The notes: generated by a model not told the origin, from the sequence alone. A stretch of DNA of 64,000 nt from Marinobacter vulgaris (GCF_003344045.1 NZ_QFWX01000003.1:124001-188000), one strand, 5' to 3'. Positions 1-8,934 are shown, counted from the first letter of the stretch. Program-made: numbers and translations.

Positions 1-1362
1 CAGAGCGCCCGCTATCTCAGCCGGGGCTACTACTGTTCACTGCTGGCCGAGGCCCGTGGCCACCATGTTGTGCCGTCGGTGATGACCCTCAACGATCTCA
101 GCCGCAAGGGGTTGTTTTCTCTGCAGCTGGATGAACTGGATGCCAGTGTTATTAACTGGCTCGAGGCGTCAGGGGCTGAAATTGATCCGGCGGCCGACGA
201 AAAGAACGCGACCCATGAGGTGCGTATCCGCACCTATTTTGGCCAGGCAGAGCATGCGGACCTTAAACCCGTGGCACGTGCACTGTTTGACCGTTTCCCC
301 TGTCCGGTTCTGGAAGTGGTTTTTCGCCGGGGAAAAACCTGGCAAATCGCTTCCATGAAGCCGGGCAGCCCGGCTGATCTCAAAGGCAAGGAACAGGACG
401 ACTTTGCAGCGGCGTTTGACCGTTTCAGCAGCATGGTCTGGCGCAAGCCCCGCACGCGTCGGCGTTATCGGTTTGATCTTGCGATGCTGGTGAATGCGGA
501 AGAGGAAATGCCGCCCAGTGACAGGGAGGCGCTGGATAAATTCGAAAAAGCCGGACGGAAGCTTGGCATTAATGTTGAACAGATCAGCCGTCGGGACTAT
601 ATGCGGCTCCCGGAATACGACGGGCTGTTTATTCGCGAGACTACGGCCATCGACCACCATACCTACCGCTTCGCCCGGAAAGCAGAAGCCGAAGGGATGG
701 TGGTGATTGATGACCCTGTCTCGATCCTCCGTTGTACCAACAAGGTCTATCTTGCAGACCTGTTGAAGAACAACAAGATCCCGACACCGAAAACCCTGAT
801 TCTGTCCAAGGACCAGAAGGACAGTGCCGAGCAGGTCATGGGTGAACTGGGCTTTCCTGCGGTTATCAAAATTCCGGACGGTGCATTCTCCAGGGGGATC
901 ACCAAGCCGGAGGATGAAAAGTCCCTGCGGGCCGGACTGAAGGAGCTTTTCAAACAGTCGGCCCTGGTACTGGCCCAGGAATATCTGTACACCGACTATG
1001 ACTGGCGCATCGGCGTACTGGGCGGCAGGGCCATCTATGCCTGCAAGTACTTTATGGTAAAGGGCCACTGGCAGATCTACCAGCACGGTGGTTCAAAGGT
1101 GGACAGCGGTGGTTTCGAAACCATGCCCACCTACGAGGTGCCGAGGAACGTGATCCAGGCTGCACTGAACGCAACACGGCTGATTGGTAACGGGCTCTAC
1201 GGCGTTGACATCAAGCAGTCCGGCAACCGGGTTGCCGTAATCGAGGTGAACGACAACCCCAGCATTGATGGTGGGGTCGAAGACCGCTTCCTGGGCGGAG
1301 AGCTGTACACTCTGATCATGCAGGAATTCCTCTCCCGCATGGAGGACAACCGCCGCCGTTAG
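1..1362 (+). CDS. RimK-like ATP-grasp protein (5' end cut by window)
   Basis: The reading frame is open to the first base of the window, so the true start lies upstream; 453 residues are visible. The segment read from base 1 (QSARYLSRGYYCSLLAEARG) matches the N-terminal domain that precedes the ATP-grasp fold in RimK-like ligases. The C-terminal half has the ATP-grasp layout: a lid region around KVYLADLLKNNKIPTPKT, then FPAVIKIPDG, and a metal/ATP-binding end EVNDNPSIDGG. Such enzymes join a carboxylate to an amine using ATP; the substrate cannot be read from sequence. Its stop codon shares the bases TTAG with the convergent CDF transporter stop, so the two genes overlap by four bases. Confidence 0.85.
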   Translation, partial: QSARYLSRGYYCSLLAEARGHHVVPSVMTLNDLSRKGLFSLQLDELDASVINWLEASGAEIDPAADEKNATHEVRIRTYFGQAEHADLKPVARALFDRFPCPVLEVVFRRGKTWQIASMKPGSPADLKGKEQDDFAAAFDRFSSMVWRKPRTRRRYRFDLAMLVNAEEEMPPSDREALDKFEKAGRKLGINVEQISRRDYMRLPEYDGLFIRETTAIDHHTYRFARKAEAEGMVVIDDPVSILRCTNKVYLADLLKNNKIPTPKTLILSKDQKDSAEQVMGELGFPAVIKIPDGAFSRGITKPEDEKSLRAGLKELFKQSALVLAQEYLYTDYDWRIGVLGGRAIYACKYFMVKGHWQIYQHGGSKVDSGGFETMPTYEVPRNVIQAALNATRLIGNGLYGVDIKQSGNRVAVIEVNDNPSIDGGVEDRFLGGELYTLIMQEFLSRMEDNRRR

Positions 1363-2537
1363 GTAACCGGCTGATGATCCGTATGGGCGTGCCAGATCCG
1401 GAGGCTGCCAAACCAGGGGTAGCGTCCCAGCTCCCGCGCGATTTTCTGGGCATCAGGAAGCGCTTCGCACTCGGGAATCTCCATGAACAATTCCATGTGG
1501 ACCTTGTTGCGTAGGTAGTGCAGTCGAAGTCTGCTGTTCGGCGGCAGCCTGTCAATATGCCGGTCTAACGTATCCCGGATTTCCCCGCGGCTGGGCAGTT
1601 GCTCCGAGGTCTGGGGGTGGTCTTCGTCATTCTCGGCATCAATGTGGAAATTGATGTCGAGGATATTGTCCAGCTGCTCACGCATGGCAGATACCACCTG
1701 CATCCCGACCTGGTGCCCCTCGGAAACGCTGATTTCGGGCCGCACCACCAGGTGTATGTCCAGCATGATGTCGTGTCCCATGCGGCGGCTACGGAGTTCG
1801 TGAACGTTCCTTACACCGTCGATGTTCATGGCAACCTGCTTCAGCAGATCGGTGTCCTCCGGCGACAGGCCGGTGTCCACAAGTTCCTTGACACTGTCCC
1901 AGGTAAATTTCCAGCCAATGTGAATGATAATGACAGAAATAACGACCGCCGCCAGAATGTCCAGCCATACATAGCCAAGCATGGCGCCGGCGGTGGAAAA
2001 CAGCACAATGATCGAGGAAAACGCATCGGTGCGGCTATGCCAGGCGTTGGCAATGATCAGGTCGGAGCGAATTCTGATGCCGACACGACGGGTGTAGCGA
2101 TAAATCCATTCCTTGCTACCAACCGATATGGCGGCGGCGACCAGGACTGGCCATTGCGGCAGGTCGTCCGCGGTTTGTCCCATGAGCCGGAGAGTGTTGT
2201 CCCAGGCCAGGGCAGCGCCGACTGCAATGAGAAAGCTGCCAAGTACCATGGTGCCCATGGTCTCAATGCGCTGATGACCATAAGGGTGGTCGGCGTCAGG
2301 GCCCTGCCTGGATACACGCATGACCCCGAGCACTACGACATCCGAGGCAACATCACTGAATGAGTGGATACCGTCAACCAATAAGGCCTGAGAGTGAAAC
2401 AGTGTTCCGCCAATGACCTTTATCACACCCAGGACGGCATCCAGGATCATGCCGATTATCGTAACCCTGGACGCTGCCCCTCGCTCTGAGGACAGGTTTT
2501 CCTGGTGTTCCGGGGAGTGTCTCTGATGGCCTTTCAT
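1359..2537 (-). CDS. Cation diffusion facilitator (CDF) family transporter
   Basis: A 392-residue membrane protein of the CDF family, which exports divalent cations such as Zn, Fe, Co or Mn in exchange for protons. The metal-binding signatures of the first and second helices are visible: DGIHSFSDVASD, followed by DADHPYGHQRIE. A later HSRTDAFSS in helix 5 supplies the second HxxxD pair. The soluble C-terminal domain follows (about residues 220-310), then a roughly 70-residue extension with a HADTD-like tail. GGAGC lies six bases before the ATG. The histidine-rich N-terminus (KGHQRHSPEH) may help bind metal, which is inference. Metal specificity is not decidable here. Confidence 0.9.
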   Translation of the reverse strand: MKGHQRHSPEHQENLSSERGAASRVTIIGMILDAVLGVIKVIGGTLFHSQALLVDGIHSFSDVASDVVVLGVMRVSRQGPDADHPYGHQRIETMGTMVLGSFLIAVGAALAWDNTLRLMGQTADDLPQWPVLVAAAISVGSKEWIYRYTRRVGIRIRSDLIIANAWHSRTDAFSSIIVLFSTAGAMLGYVWLDILAAVVISVIIIHIGWKFTWDSVKELVDTGLSPEDTDLLKQVAMNIDGVRNVHELRSRRMGHDIMLDIHLVVRPEISVSEGHQVGMQVVSAMREQLDNILDINFHIDAENDEDHPQTSEQLPSRGEIRDTLDRHIDRLPPNSRLRLHYLRNKVHMELFMEIPECEALPDAQKIARELGRYPWFGSLRIWHAHTDHQPVT

Positions 2538-2942
2538 TTTTTGCTCCAGCGGCTCATAAAGCCAGGATAACGGTATTTGAGGTTAGCCCTGAAAACTGCA
2601 TGCAAGGCGAAAATCTGGATGATTTATGCACATGGCCGGCGCAGCGCCTCAAGGTTACCTCTCGTGTCCTCTGAGCTTTCCTCAACATAAAAACCAGTTT
2701 AAACATATGATTTTAAACACAAAATAAAGTGATCAAAAATTGATCAATCTGTAGATTGGCGCGGATCACAAGGGTTCGACGGCGTTGCCCCGCGATTTTC
2801 AACAGGGTTATCCACAGATTCCGTGGAAAAGGTCACAACACCTTAACGCTACAGACATTTAACGGTCATCTGGGTGGTGTAGGGCGATGCTGTGGAAAAG
2901 TTCCGGTATACTCCGCGTCATTCTCGATCAGGGAGATTCTGT
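2538..2942. other. Intergenic region upstream of pyrD with AT-rich tract, GATC sites and DnaA-box-like motifs
   Basis: No gene is seen in these 405 bases. The stretch 2690-2750 is strongly AT-rich and holds the 17-bp dyad TGATCAA-N3-TTGATCA at 2730-2746. GATC occurs at 2731, 2742, 2764 and 2926. A perfect DnaA consensus box TTATCCACA lies at 2809-2817, and box-like TGTGGAAAA and CGTGGAAAA occur at 2891 and 2822. A probable pyrD -10 hexamer TATACT is at 2907-2912, so the last box would overlap the promoter. No dnaA, dnaN or gid gene is nearby, so a replication origin is not claimed. Confidence 0.5.
2809..2817 (+). promoter_or_regulatory. Perfect DnaA box (TTATCCACA)
   Basis: The sequence equals the strong DnaA-box consensus TTATNCACA. 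Two variants on the opposite strand lie within 90 bases (2822-2830 and 2891-2899). It sits about 130 bases before the pyrD start and downstream of an AT-rich tract. It could tie pyrimidine synthesis to DnaA level, titrate DnaA, or be chance; only the motif itself is observed. Confidence 0.45.
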
Positions 2943-4001
2943 ATGTATGGCATTATGCGCGAATTGCTGTTCCGACTGCCACCGGAGACTGCCCACAATT
3001 TGACGTTGTCCGGCCTGGATGTGGCTGCAAGGCTTGGATTGCTGAGGGCCTTTATCAACCAGCCGGACCCGCTGCCCGTGCAGGTCATGGGGCTTGAATT
3101 TCCCAATCCAGTGGGCCTTGCCGCCGGCCTCGACAAGAATGCGGATCATCTGGATGCCCTGGGTGCACTGGGCTTCGGGTTTATCGAGGTGGGAACGGTG
3201 ACGCCCCTTGCGCAGCCGGGTAACCCCAAGCCGCGCATGTTCAGGCTACCTGAGCAACAGGCACTTATTAACCGGATGGGCTTCAATAACCACGGTCTTG
3301 AGCATTTGCTCGATCGTGTGGACAAGCGCCGTTATGCAGGTGTGCTGGGCATCAATGTCGGCAAAAACAAGGCAACACCCAACGACGAATCCGAATCGGA
3401 TTATCGCAAGGGTATTGCAGCTGTCTACTCCGGTGCTGATTATATTACTGTGAATGTGTCATCCCCCAATACACCCGGGCTGCGGGATCTACAGTTTGGT
3501 GATTCGTTGAAAAGCCTGATGCAGGCCATCAAGGATGAGCAGGCCCGGTGTGAAAAGCAGCACGGTCGTTACGTACCGCTGGCGGTCAAGATTGCGCCGG
3601 ATATGGAAGATGACGGTATCCGCTTCGTCGCTGACGCATTGAAAGAGTCGGGGCTGGACGGGGTGATTGCAACGAATACGACCATCAGCCGTGACGCGGT
3701 TGCAGGGCATCGACACGCCCATGAAGCCGGCGGCCTCAGTGGTGGTCCGGTGCGGGAGCCATCAACACGTGTGATCCAGGCGCTTTATGCGGAACTGGGC
3801 GATAGCTTGCCGATTATCGGGGTAGGCGGGATTACCGACGGAACCAGCGCCGTTGAAAAAATCCGGGCGGGAGCGAAACTGGTGCAGGTCTACACCGGGT
3901 TCATCTACCGCGGACCGGCGCTGATCAGAGAGTCGGTCGAGGCAATTCGCCAGTTGGGATCGGATGCTGAGCGGGGTCGGGAAAAAAGTGGGCCCGCTTA
4001 G
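2943..4001 (+). CDS. pyrD: Dihydroorotate dehydrogenase (quinone), class 2
   Basis: PyrD oxidises dihydroorotate to orotate, the fourth step of UMP synthesis, passing electrons through FMN to the membrane quinone pool. The 352-residue length and the N-terminal helical segment (YGIMRELLFRLPPETAHN) mark the membrane-associated class 2 enzyme. FMN and substrate motifs are clear: NPVGLAAGLDKNAD near residue 57, the catalytic-serine loop NVSSPNTPGLR near 172, NTTISRD, and GVGGI near the end. The start at 2943 was preferred to an upstream GTG-type frame extension because AGGGAG lies seven to eight bases before it and the protein begins as in the family. The pyrD-rmf-rlmKL neighbourhood resembles Pseudomonas. 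Confidence 0.97.
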   Translation: MYGIMRELLFRLPPETAHNLTLSGLDVAARLGLLRAFINQPDPLPVQVMGLEFPNPVGLAAGLDKNADHLDALGALGFGFIEVGTVTPLAQPGNPKPRMFRLPEQQALINRMGFNNHGLEHLLDRVDKRRYAGVLGINVGKNKATPNDESESDYRKGIAAVYSGADYITVNVSSPNTPGLRDLQFGDSLKSLMQAIKDEQARCEKQHGRYVPLAVKIAPDMEDDGIRFVADALKESGLDGVIATNTTISRDAVAGHRHAHEAGGLSGGPVREPSTRVIQALYAELGDSLPIIGVGGITDGTSAVEKIRAGAKLVQVYTGFIYRGPALIRESVEAIRQLGSDAERGREKSGPA

Positions 4002-4008
4002 CGGGCCC
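3990..4008 (-). terminator. Rho-independent terminator for rmf
   Basis: On the minus strand an 8-bp perfect GC stem (GGGCCCGC, loop TAA, GCGGGCCC) is followed by ACTTTTTTCCC, a classical intrinsic terminator. It ends transcription coming from rmf and overlaps the pyrD stop codon. Two more small hairpins lie upstream in the rmf 3' region, at 4012-4027 and 4046-4065. Confidence 0.75.
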
Positions 4009-4143
4009 GTGCGGGGAATGAACCCCGTGGCGCTTCATCGCATGGTACGGGTCGGGAGGACCCGTCTGGATTGCTCTGAGTACTGCGTCAAATTGTGTGT
4101 TGGTGAAAGATCAGATTAAAGATCGGAGCTTTGGCAAATGGCG

Positions 4144-4356
4144 TCATGCCGTTGTTACGTTTGCCAGTTTGTGGATGCCGGACACGCCGGTCATGCCCTC
4201 CCATTGATCTGTGCGGCCCTCTCGCCACCCGTTGAGCCATTCCTGGCGAACTTCCGGTTGTTCCAACGGGCAGCTGTCCTTTGCTTTACCGGACACACCG
4301 GCCAGATAGCCCCGTTTGAATGCACGAGCGTACATATCTCTTTTCTGTCTTTTCAT
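4144..4356 (-). CDS. rmf: Ribosome modulation factor
   Basis: A 70-residue basic protein beginning MKRQKRDMYARAFKRGYLAGV, nearly the same start as E. coli RMF, with the conserved CP and QEWLNGWREGR motifs. RMF binds 30S ribosomes in stationary phase or starvation and drives their pairing into inactive 100S dimers. The start at 4356 was chosen because GAGGAA lies about five bases upstream and the protein starts at the family's MKRQKRD; an in-frame upstream extension of 29 codons looks non-coding. It is about 15 residues longer at the C-terminus than the E. coli protein. The gene faces pyrD and is followed by a strong terminator. Confidence 0.95.
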   Translation of the reverse strand: MKRQKRDMYARAFKRGYLAGVSGKAKDSCPLEQPEVRQEWLNGWREGRTDQWEGMTGVSGIHKLANVTTA

Positions 4357-4682
4357 GCCGTTCCTCACTGATGGATTAACAGAACAAGCGTGTACACATC
4401 TGCAGTGGCCGAGACTTGGGGCAACCCTTCCGGGGTAACCCACTATTGTCAGGTATGGCCAGAGCAGTCAGGATCCTGTTAACAGCGAGCCTTTTTTCAG
4501 GCTCCCCGGAACGACGCGTCATTTACAAGGTAGGACTAAACCGGCGTCCTTGTACACTATTTATTTAATCTATATGAAGCTTTTCTTATAGTTGTGTGAC
4601 ATAACAAGGCCGCAAAAGGTGAAGGGATGCACTGTTCTCACGCCTTCAGCCCGGTCACACCCGAAAGACTCAGGAGTCGAAT
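4357..4682. other. Intergenic region between rmf and rlmKL (divergent promoters)
   Basis: No gene is seen. The region carries the control regions of two divergent genes. A plausible sigma-70 promoter for rlmKL is TTGTAC (4550-4555), 17 bases, TATGAA (4573-4578). A dyad with arms TACAAGG (4524-4530) and CCTTGTA (4548-4554) overlaps its -35 element. The rmf promoter was not identified. Confidence 0.35.
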
Positions 4683-6866
4683 GTGTCAGACCTTAACTTT
4701 TTCGTAACCTGTCCGAAGGGCCTGGAGTATCTGCTGGAGGACGAACTGCGCACCTTTGGCATGGATCCGGTCCGCAATGCACCGGCAGGAGTCTGGGCCA
4801 ACGGCACGCTGGAGAGTGGCTATCGTGCCTGCCTGTGGTCAAGGCTGGCAAACCGGGTCATCCTTCACCTCGCGGATGTGGATGCCACCTCCGGCGATCA
4901 GATGCTCGGCGGTGTCACGGATCTGGTGTGGCAGGATCACATTCCCGTCGATGGCAGTTTCCGTGTCAACTTCGTAGGCCAGAACGAGGCCATTCGCAAC
5001 ACTCAATACGGTGCCCAGCGCGTTAAGGACGGCATCGTCGATCGTTTGCGCAGTGCCAGTGGCCAGCGCCCCTCCGTGGATGCGAAGAATCCCGATGTGA
5101 CCGTGTCCGCCCGGCTCAATCGCGGCACATTATCGGTGGGTATCGAGCTCAGCGGTGACAGCCTGCATAAGCGGGGGTATCGCACCGAGAAGGGCGCTGC
5201 GCCCTTGAAGGAAAATCTGGCGGCAGCTTTGCTGACCCGCTGCGGGTGGCCGGAGATCGTCAAAGCCGGAGGCGACTTTATCGACCCCATGTGTGGCTCC
5301 GGCACGCTGGTGATCGAGGCGGCGATGATGGCCCTGGATCTGGCACCGGGCCGCAAGCGTGAGCGCTTCGGGTTTGAGCACTGGCTGGGGCATCAACCGG
5401 ACCTCTGGCTGGCGCTTCGCCAGGAAGCAGAGAAGCGTGCCTACGAGGGCAAGCAGGGGGTCGATGGCCGCATGCCCTTGTTCCTGGGTTTTGACCAGGA
5501 CCGGGGAGTGATCCAGACCGCCAGAAACAACCTGCAGCGCGCGGGGCTTGAAAGCATCGTGAAGGTTGAGCAGCGTTCCATTGACGAGTTCACCCGGGAT
5601 GAAAGCTGGGCCAGCACTGGCCTGGTGTTGGTGAACCCCCCTTACGGCGAACGCCTGAGTGAACGCAAGGAGCTGGGGCAACTGTATCGCAGCCTGGGTG
5701 AATCTGTAAAAGCCGCGTTACCGGGCTGGCGGCTTGGCGTGTTCACTGGCGCCCCTGAGTACGGCAAATCCGTGGGCCTGCGCAGCTATAAGCAGTATCG
5801 CCTGTACAACGGCAGGTTGCCGGCACAGCTGTTGCTGTTCACTGTCGACGAGGTCAGTTCAATGACCCCGCGGGAGCCGGATGTGCCTGGCGAGGTCACG
5901 CCCCGTATTGCCAACGAAGAGCGGGCGGCCATGTTGCGCAACCGGCTGAAGAAAAATCTGAAGACGGTCGGCCAGTGGGCGCGCAAGCAGGGCATTGGCT
6001 GCTACCGACTGTACGATGCCGATATGCCGGAGTTCGCCCTGGCCATTGATATCTATGAAGGCCGGGTTCACATTCAGGAGTATGCAGCCCCAAAGTCGGT
6101 GGATGAGCGTTCAGCCCGGGAACGCCTGTCGGAAGCACTGGCGGTCATTCCGGAGGCGATCGGCGTCGATCGGGAGGACATGGTCTGCAAGCAACGGCAG
6201 CGGCAAGCCGGCACCAGCCAGTATGAAAAACAGGCTGCCAGCGGTGAGTTTTTCAACGTTCACGAGCATGGCTGCGTGCTGAAGGTCAACCTCAAGGATT
6301 ATCTGGATACCGGTCTGTTCCTGGACCACCGCCCCGTGCGGCACTGGATTCAGCAGCACGCGGCAGGCAAGCGGTTCCTCAACCTGTTCTGCTATACCGG
6401 CGCAGCAACGGTTCATGCGGCAGTAGGCGGCGCGACCCGGTCATTGAGCCTGGACATGTCGAAAACTTACGTGAATTGGGCTGAGGAGAATCTGGCGCTC
6501 AATGGCGCCGACCCATCCTATCATCGGGTAGAGCAGGCAGACTGCCTGGCATGGTTGGCGGCCCGGCCGTCCAGTGACCATCGGTTTGATCTGATCTTCA
6601 TGGATCCGCCCACGTTCTCGAACTCGGCCCGTATGGCCGGGGTTCTGGATATCCAGAAGGATCATGGACGGATGATACAGCAGGCGATGCAGCGCCTGAC
6701 GTCAGAGGGATTATTGATCTTCTCGACCAATTTCCGGCGCTTCAGGCTGGATGAGAGCCTCGAGGAGAAGTTTGCCATTGAGGAAGTGACTCGCGACACC
6801 CTTGACCGGGATTTTCAGCGCAATGCGCGGATCCATCGATGCTGGCATGTACGCCACAACCTCTGA
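4683..6866 (+). CDS. rlmKL: Bifunctional 23S rRNA methyltransferase RlmKL (m2G2445 / m7G2069)
   Basis: A 727-residue fusion of two methyltransferases that modify 23S rRNA during 50S assembly. Residues about 40-155 form a THUMP RNA-binding domain. The RlmL half has FIDPMCGSGTLVIEA for SAM binding near residue 200 and the N2-guanine methylase signature LVNPPYGERL near 317. The RlmK half has FLNLFCYTGAATVHAA and FMDPPTFSNS near 640. The start is GTG at 4683, with AGGAG six bases upstream; the preceding overlapping ATG is in another frame. Full length and all catalytic motifs are present, so both activities are expected. Confidence 0.97.
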   Translation: MSDLNFFVTCPKGLEYLLEDELRTFGMDPVRNAPAGVWANGTLESGYRACLWSRLANRVILHLADVDATSGDQMLGGVTDLVWQDHIPVDGSFRVNFVGQNEAIRNTQYGAQRVKDGIVDRLRSASGQRPSVDAKNPDVTVSARLNRGTLSVGIELSGDSLHKRGYRTEKGAAPLKENLAAALLTRCGWPEIVKAGGDFIDPMCGSGTLVIEAAMMALDLAPGRKRERFGFEHWLGHQPDLWLALRQEAEKRAYEGKQGVDGRMPLFLGFDQDRGVIQTARNNLQRAGLESIVKVEQRSIDEFTRDESWASTGLVLVNPPYGERLSERKELGQLYRSLGESVKAALPGWRLGVFTGAPEYGKSVGLRSYKQYRLYNGRLPAQLLLFTVDEVSSMTPREPDVPGEVTPRIANEERAAMLRNRLKKNLKTVGQWARKQGIGCYRLYDADMPEFALAIDIYEGRVHIQEYAAPKSVDERSARERLSEALAVIPEAIGVDREDMVCKQRQRQAGTSQYEKQAASGEFFNVHEHGCVLKVNLKDYLDTGLFLDHRPVRHWIQQHAAGKRFLNLFCYTGAATVHAAVGGATRSLSLDMSKTYVNWAEENLALNGADPSYHRVEQADCLAWLAARPSSDHRFDLIFMDPPTFSNSARMAGVLDIQKDHGRMIQQAMQRLTSEGLLIFSTNFRRFRLDESLEEKFAIEEVTRDTLDRDFQRNARIHRCWHVRHNL

Positions 6867-6899
6867 GGTGACGTCACTGCGACGGATCGCCTTGTCAGA

Positions 6900-7379
6900 C
6901 TATTCGAACAGACCCTCTTCCCGGGCAATCAGCAGCAACGCGTAAACCCCGTTTTCCGGCAGCCGGGGCTCGAGGCCCTCATCCGACAGCAGCTGCCGGC
7001 GTCGGTCGTCCAGGTCTTCCCGGGGCATGCTAGTGATGAGCTCTTCAATGCCGGCGATTTCGAAGGGGGCGTCCATGCTGACCGCGGTGAAAATCAGGTC
7101 CACCAGAACTTCATCCGGGTCCATGCCGTCCACGTAAACGGTCTGGTCGGGCAGGTCCTGGTGAAGTTCATGGGCCAGTTCAATCAGCGGCACTCCCTGT
7201 TCTTCCAGATAGAGCAGGTCAATGTCGCCCAGATCGGCATCTTCCGGTATCCATTCGTCGGCGGGAGCGATCACGACGGTTTTCATCTGCCCGTCTTCCA
7301 GCGACCAGGCCATGGCCACAGGAAACAGGACGTCGTCGGTCTGGCAGTATTCGATATCGAGAAAACGTGGTGCTGGCAA
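6900..7379 (-). CDS. RNase H-fold / 3'-5' exonuclease-like protein (possibly degenerate)
   Basis: A 159-residue acidic protein. I chose the TTG start at 7379 because GGAG lies eight bases upstream and the protein then begins PAPRFLDIEYCQTDDVLFPVAMAWSLEDG, which resembles the first DEDD exonuclease motif (FLD-E). Later segments, VYVDGMDPDEVLVDLIF and YALLLIAREEG, occupy the places of the second and third motifs, but the usual H/Y-x-x-x-D of the third motif is not evident. It may therefore bind nucleic acid without cutting, or be a diverged nuclease. It is divergent from the M18 aminopeptidase. The family assignment is tentative. Confidence 0.6.
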   Translation of the reverse strand: MPAPRFLDIEYCQTDDVLFPVAMAWSLEDGQMKTVVIAPADEWIPEDADLGDIDLLYLEEQGVPLIELAHELHQDLPDQTVYVDGMDPDEVLVDLIFTAVSMDAPFEIAGIEELITSMPREDLDDRRRQLLSDEGLEPRLPENGVYALLLIAREEGLFE

Positions 7380-7491
7380 GGTACACTCTCCGGGTAGCCG
7401 GGCTGCGCTGCGGCAGCCTCTTTGTACGGATATGACGTCGGGCGCCATCATGCCATACTGGCGCCGCAATTATCAGTTTATCAGGGACATC

Positions 7492-8784
7492 ATGGAACAC
7501 GCTGAATTTAACAACGATCTTGTCGAATTTCTCAACGCTTCACCCACCCCCTGGCATGCGGTTGCCACCATGAAACGGCGGTTGGATGCGGCCGGATTCA
7601 AAGCGCTGGACGAAAAAGAAGACTGGGATCTGGAGGCCGGGCAGGGCTACTACGTAATCCGTAACGGCTCGTCCATTGTGGCGTTCCGCAGCGGTCGCCG
7701 CGACGTGGCAGAAGCTGGCATTCGTATGGTGGGTGCACACACCGACAGCCCGTGCCTGAAGGTAAAGCCGAACCCGGAGCTGCGCCGTAAGGGCTTTTTC
7801 CAGGTGGGTGTGGAAGTTTACGGTGGCGTATTGCTGAATCCCTGGTTTGACCGTGACCTGTCCCTCGCGGGGCGGGTATCTTATGTGGATGAAAGTGGGC
7901 ATATGAAAGACGCGCTGGTGGACTTTCGCAAGCCAATTGCCTACATCCCCAGCCTGGCCATTCACCTGGACCGGGAAGCCAACAGCAATCGCACGGTGAA
8001 CCCACAAACGGATCTGCCGCCGGTATTGATGCAGGTGCCGGAAGATGACACCACACGTTTTACCGACTTGCTCACCCAACAGCTTGCCCAGCAACAGCCC
8101 GGACTCAGCATCCGCAAGATTCTCGGTTATGAGTTGGGCTTCTACGACGCCCAGCCAGCGTCGATTGTGGGGCTACGCGGGGACTTTATTGCTTCGGCAA
8201 GGCTGGACAATTTGTTGAGCTGTTTTATCGGGCTGGAGGCGCTCATCAAGTCTTCCGGAGATGAACCGGCATTGCTGGTGTGCAACGACCATGAGGAAGT
8301 GGGAAGCATGTCCGCCGAAGGCGCCCAGGGTCCTTTCCTGTCTGCGGTTCTGGACCGGTGGTGTGGCAAGAGTCGGGCACGGGCCATTGCCCGCTCCCTG
8401 ATGATCTCTGCGGACAATGCCCATGGCATTCACCCCAACTACCTGGACCGGCACGATGAGAACCACGGACCACTATTGAACCAGGGTCCGGTGATCAAGG
8501 TGAACCACAACCAGCGCTACGCCACCAATAGTCGCTCAGCCGCGCTGTACCGCCACATCAGTGATGAACTGGACCTGCCATACCAGACCTTTGTAGTGCG
8601 CAGTGACATGGGATGCGGAAGCACAATAGGCCCGCTCACAGCCGGTAATCTGGGTGTGACGACACTGGACATCGGCGTACCACAATTTGGCATGCATTCG
8701 ATCAGGGAAATGGCGGGAACTAGGGATGGCGTTACGCTGTTCAGGGTGCTGCGGGAGTTCATGCAGCGGAAGGAGATGTTGTAA
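7492..8784 (+). CDS. apeB: M18 family aminopeptidase
   Basis: A 430-residue dinuclear-zinc aminopeptidase of the aspartyl aminopeptidase family, removing N-terminal residues from peptides in the cytoplasm. Zinc and catalytic motifs are visible: VGAHTDSPCLKVKP with the first histidine and aspartate, CNDHEEVGSMSAEGAQGP with the bridging acids, and a late GVPQFGMHSIREMAG with the last histidine ligand. The start at 7492 (MEHAEFNNDLVEFLNASPTPWHA) has AGGGA about five bases upstream and matches the family; the open frame runs another 90 codons upstream over the opposite gene and is rejected. Its stop lies one base from the encoded CCA of the convergent tRNA-Asn. Confidence 0.93.
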   Translation: MEHAEFNNDLVEFLNASPTPWHAVATMKRRLDAAGFKALDEKEDWDLEAGQGYYVIRNGSSIVAFRSGRRDVAEAGIRMVGAHTDSPCLKVKPNPELRRKGFFQVGVEVYGGVLLNPWFDRDLSLAGRVSYVDESGHMKDALVDFRKPIAYIPSLAIHLDREANSNRTVNPQTDLPPVLMQVPEDDTTRFTDLLTQQLAQQQPGLSIRKILGYELGFYDAQPASIVGLRGDFIASARLDNLLSCFIGLEALIKSSGDEPALLVCNDHEEVGSMSAEGAQGPFLSAVLDRWCGKSRARAIARSLMISADNAHGIHPNYLDRHDENHGPLLNQGPVIKVNHNQRYATNSRSAALYRHISDELDLPYQTFVVRSDMGCGSTIGPLTAGNLGVTTLDIGVPQFGMHSIREMAGTRDGVTLFRVLREFMQRKEML

Positions 8785-8785
8785 G

Positions 8786-8861
8786 TGGCTCCCCGAGCTG
8801 GGCTCGAACCAGCGACAAACGGATTAACAGTCCGTTGCTCTACCAACTGAGCTATCGGGGA
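8786..8861 (-). tRNA. tRNA-Asn (GTT)
   Basis: A 76-base cloverleaf on the minus strand including an encoded CCA end (8786-8788). The acceptor arm starts TCCCCGA and pairs with TCGGGGA. The D-arm contains AGCTCAGTTGGTAGAGC, the anticodon loop CTGTTAA gives anticodon GTT, and the T-arm carries GGTTCGAGCCC. No integrase or direct repeat was seen beside it, so it is not acting as an attachment site here. Confidence 0.97.
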
Positions 8862-8934
8862 ACAAAGTCGGAATGACGCGCATGATATGGGCTTTCCCTG
8901 TTGGCGTCAACCCCATGAATCGAAAGGCTAAATT

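Noticed and set aside
2538-2942. Chromosomal replication origin
   Set aside because: DnaA-like boxes and AT-rich DNA are present but dnaA, dnaN, gidA, parAB or rpmH are not near, and only one perfect box exists.
8786-8861. tRNA-Asn as an integration site for a mobile element
   Set aside because: There is no integrase, no repeated tRNA end and no island-like gene content beside it.
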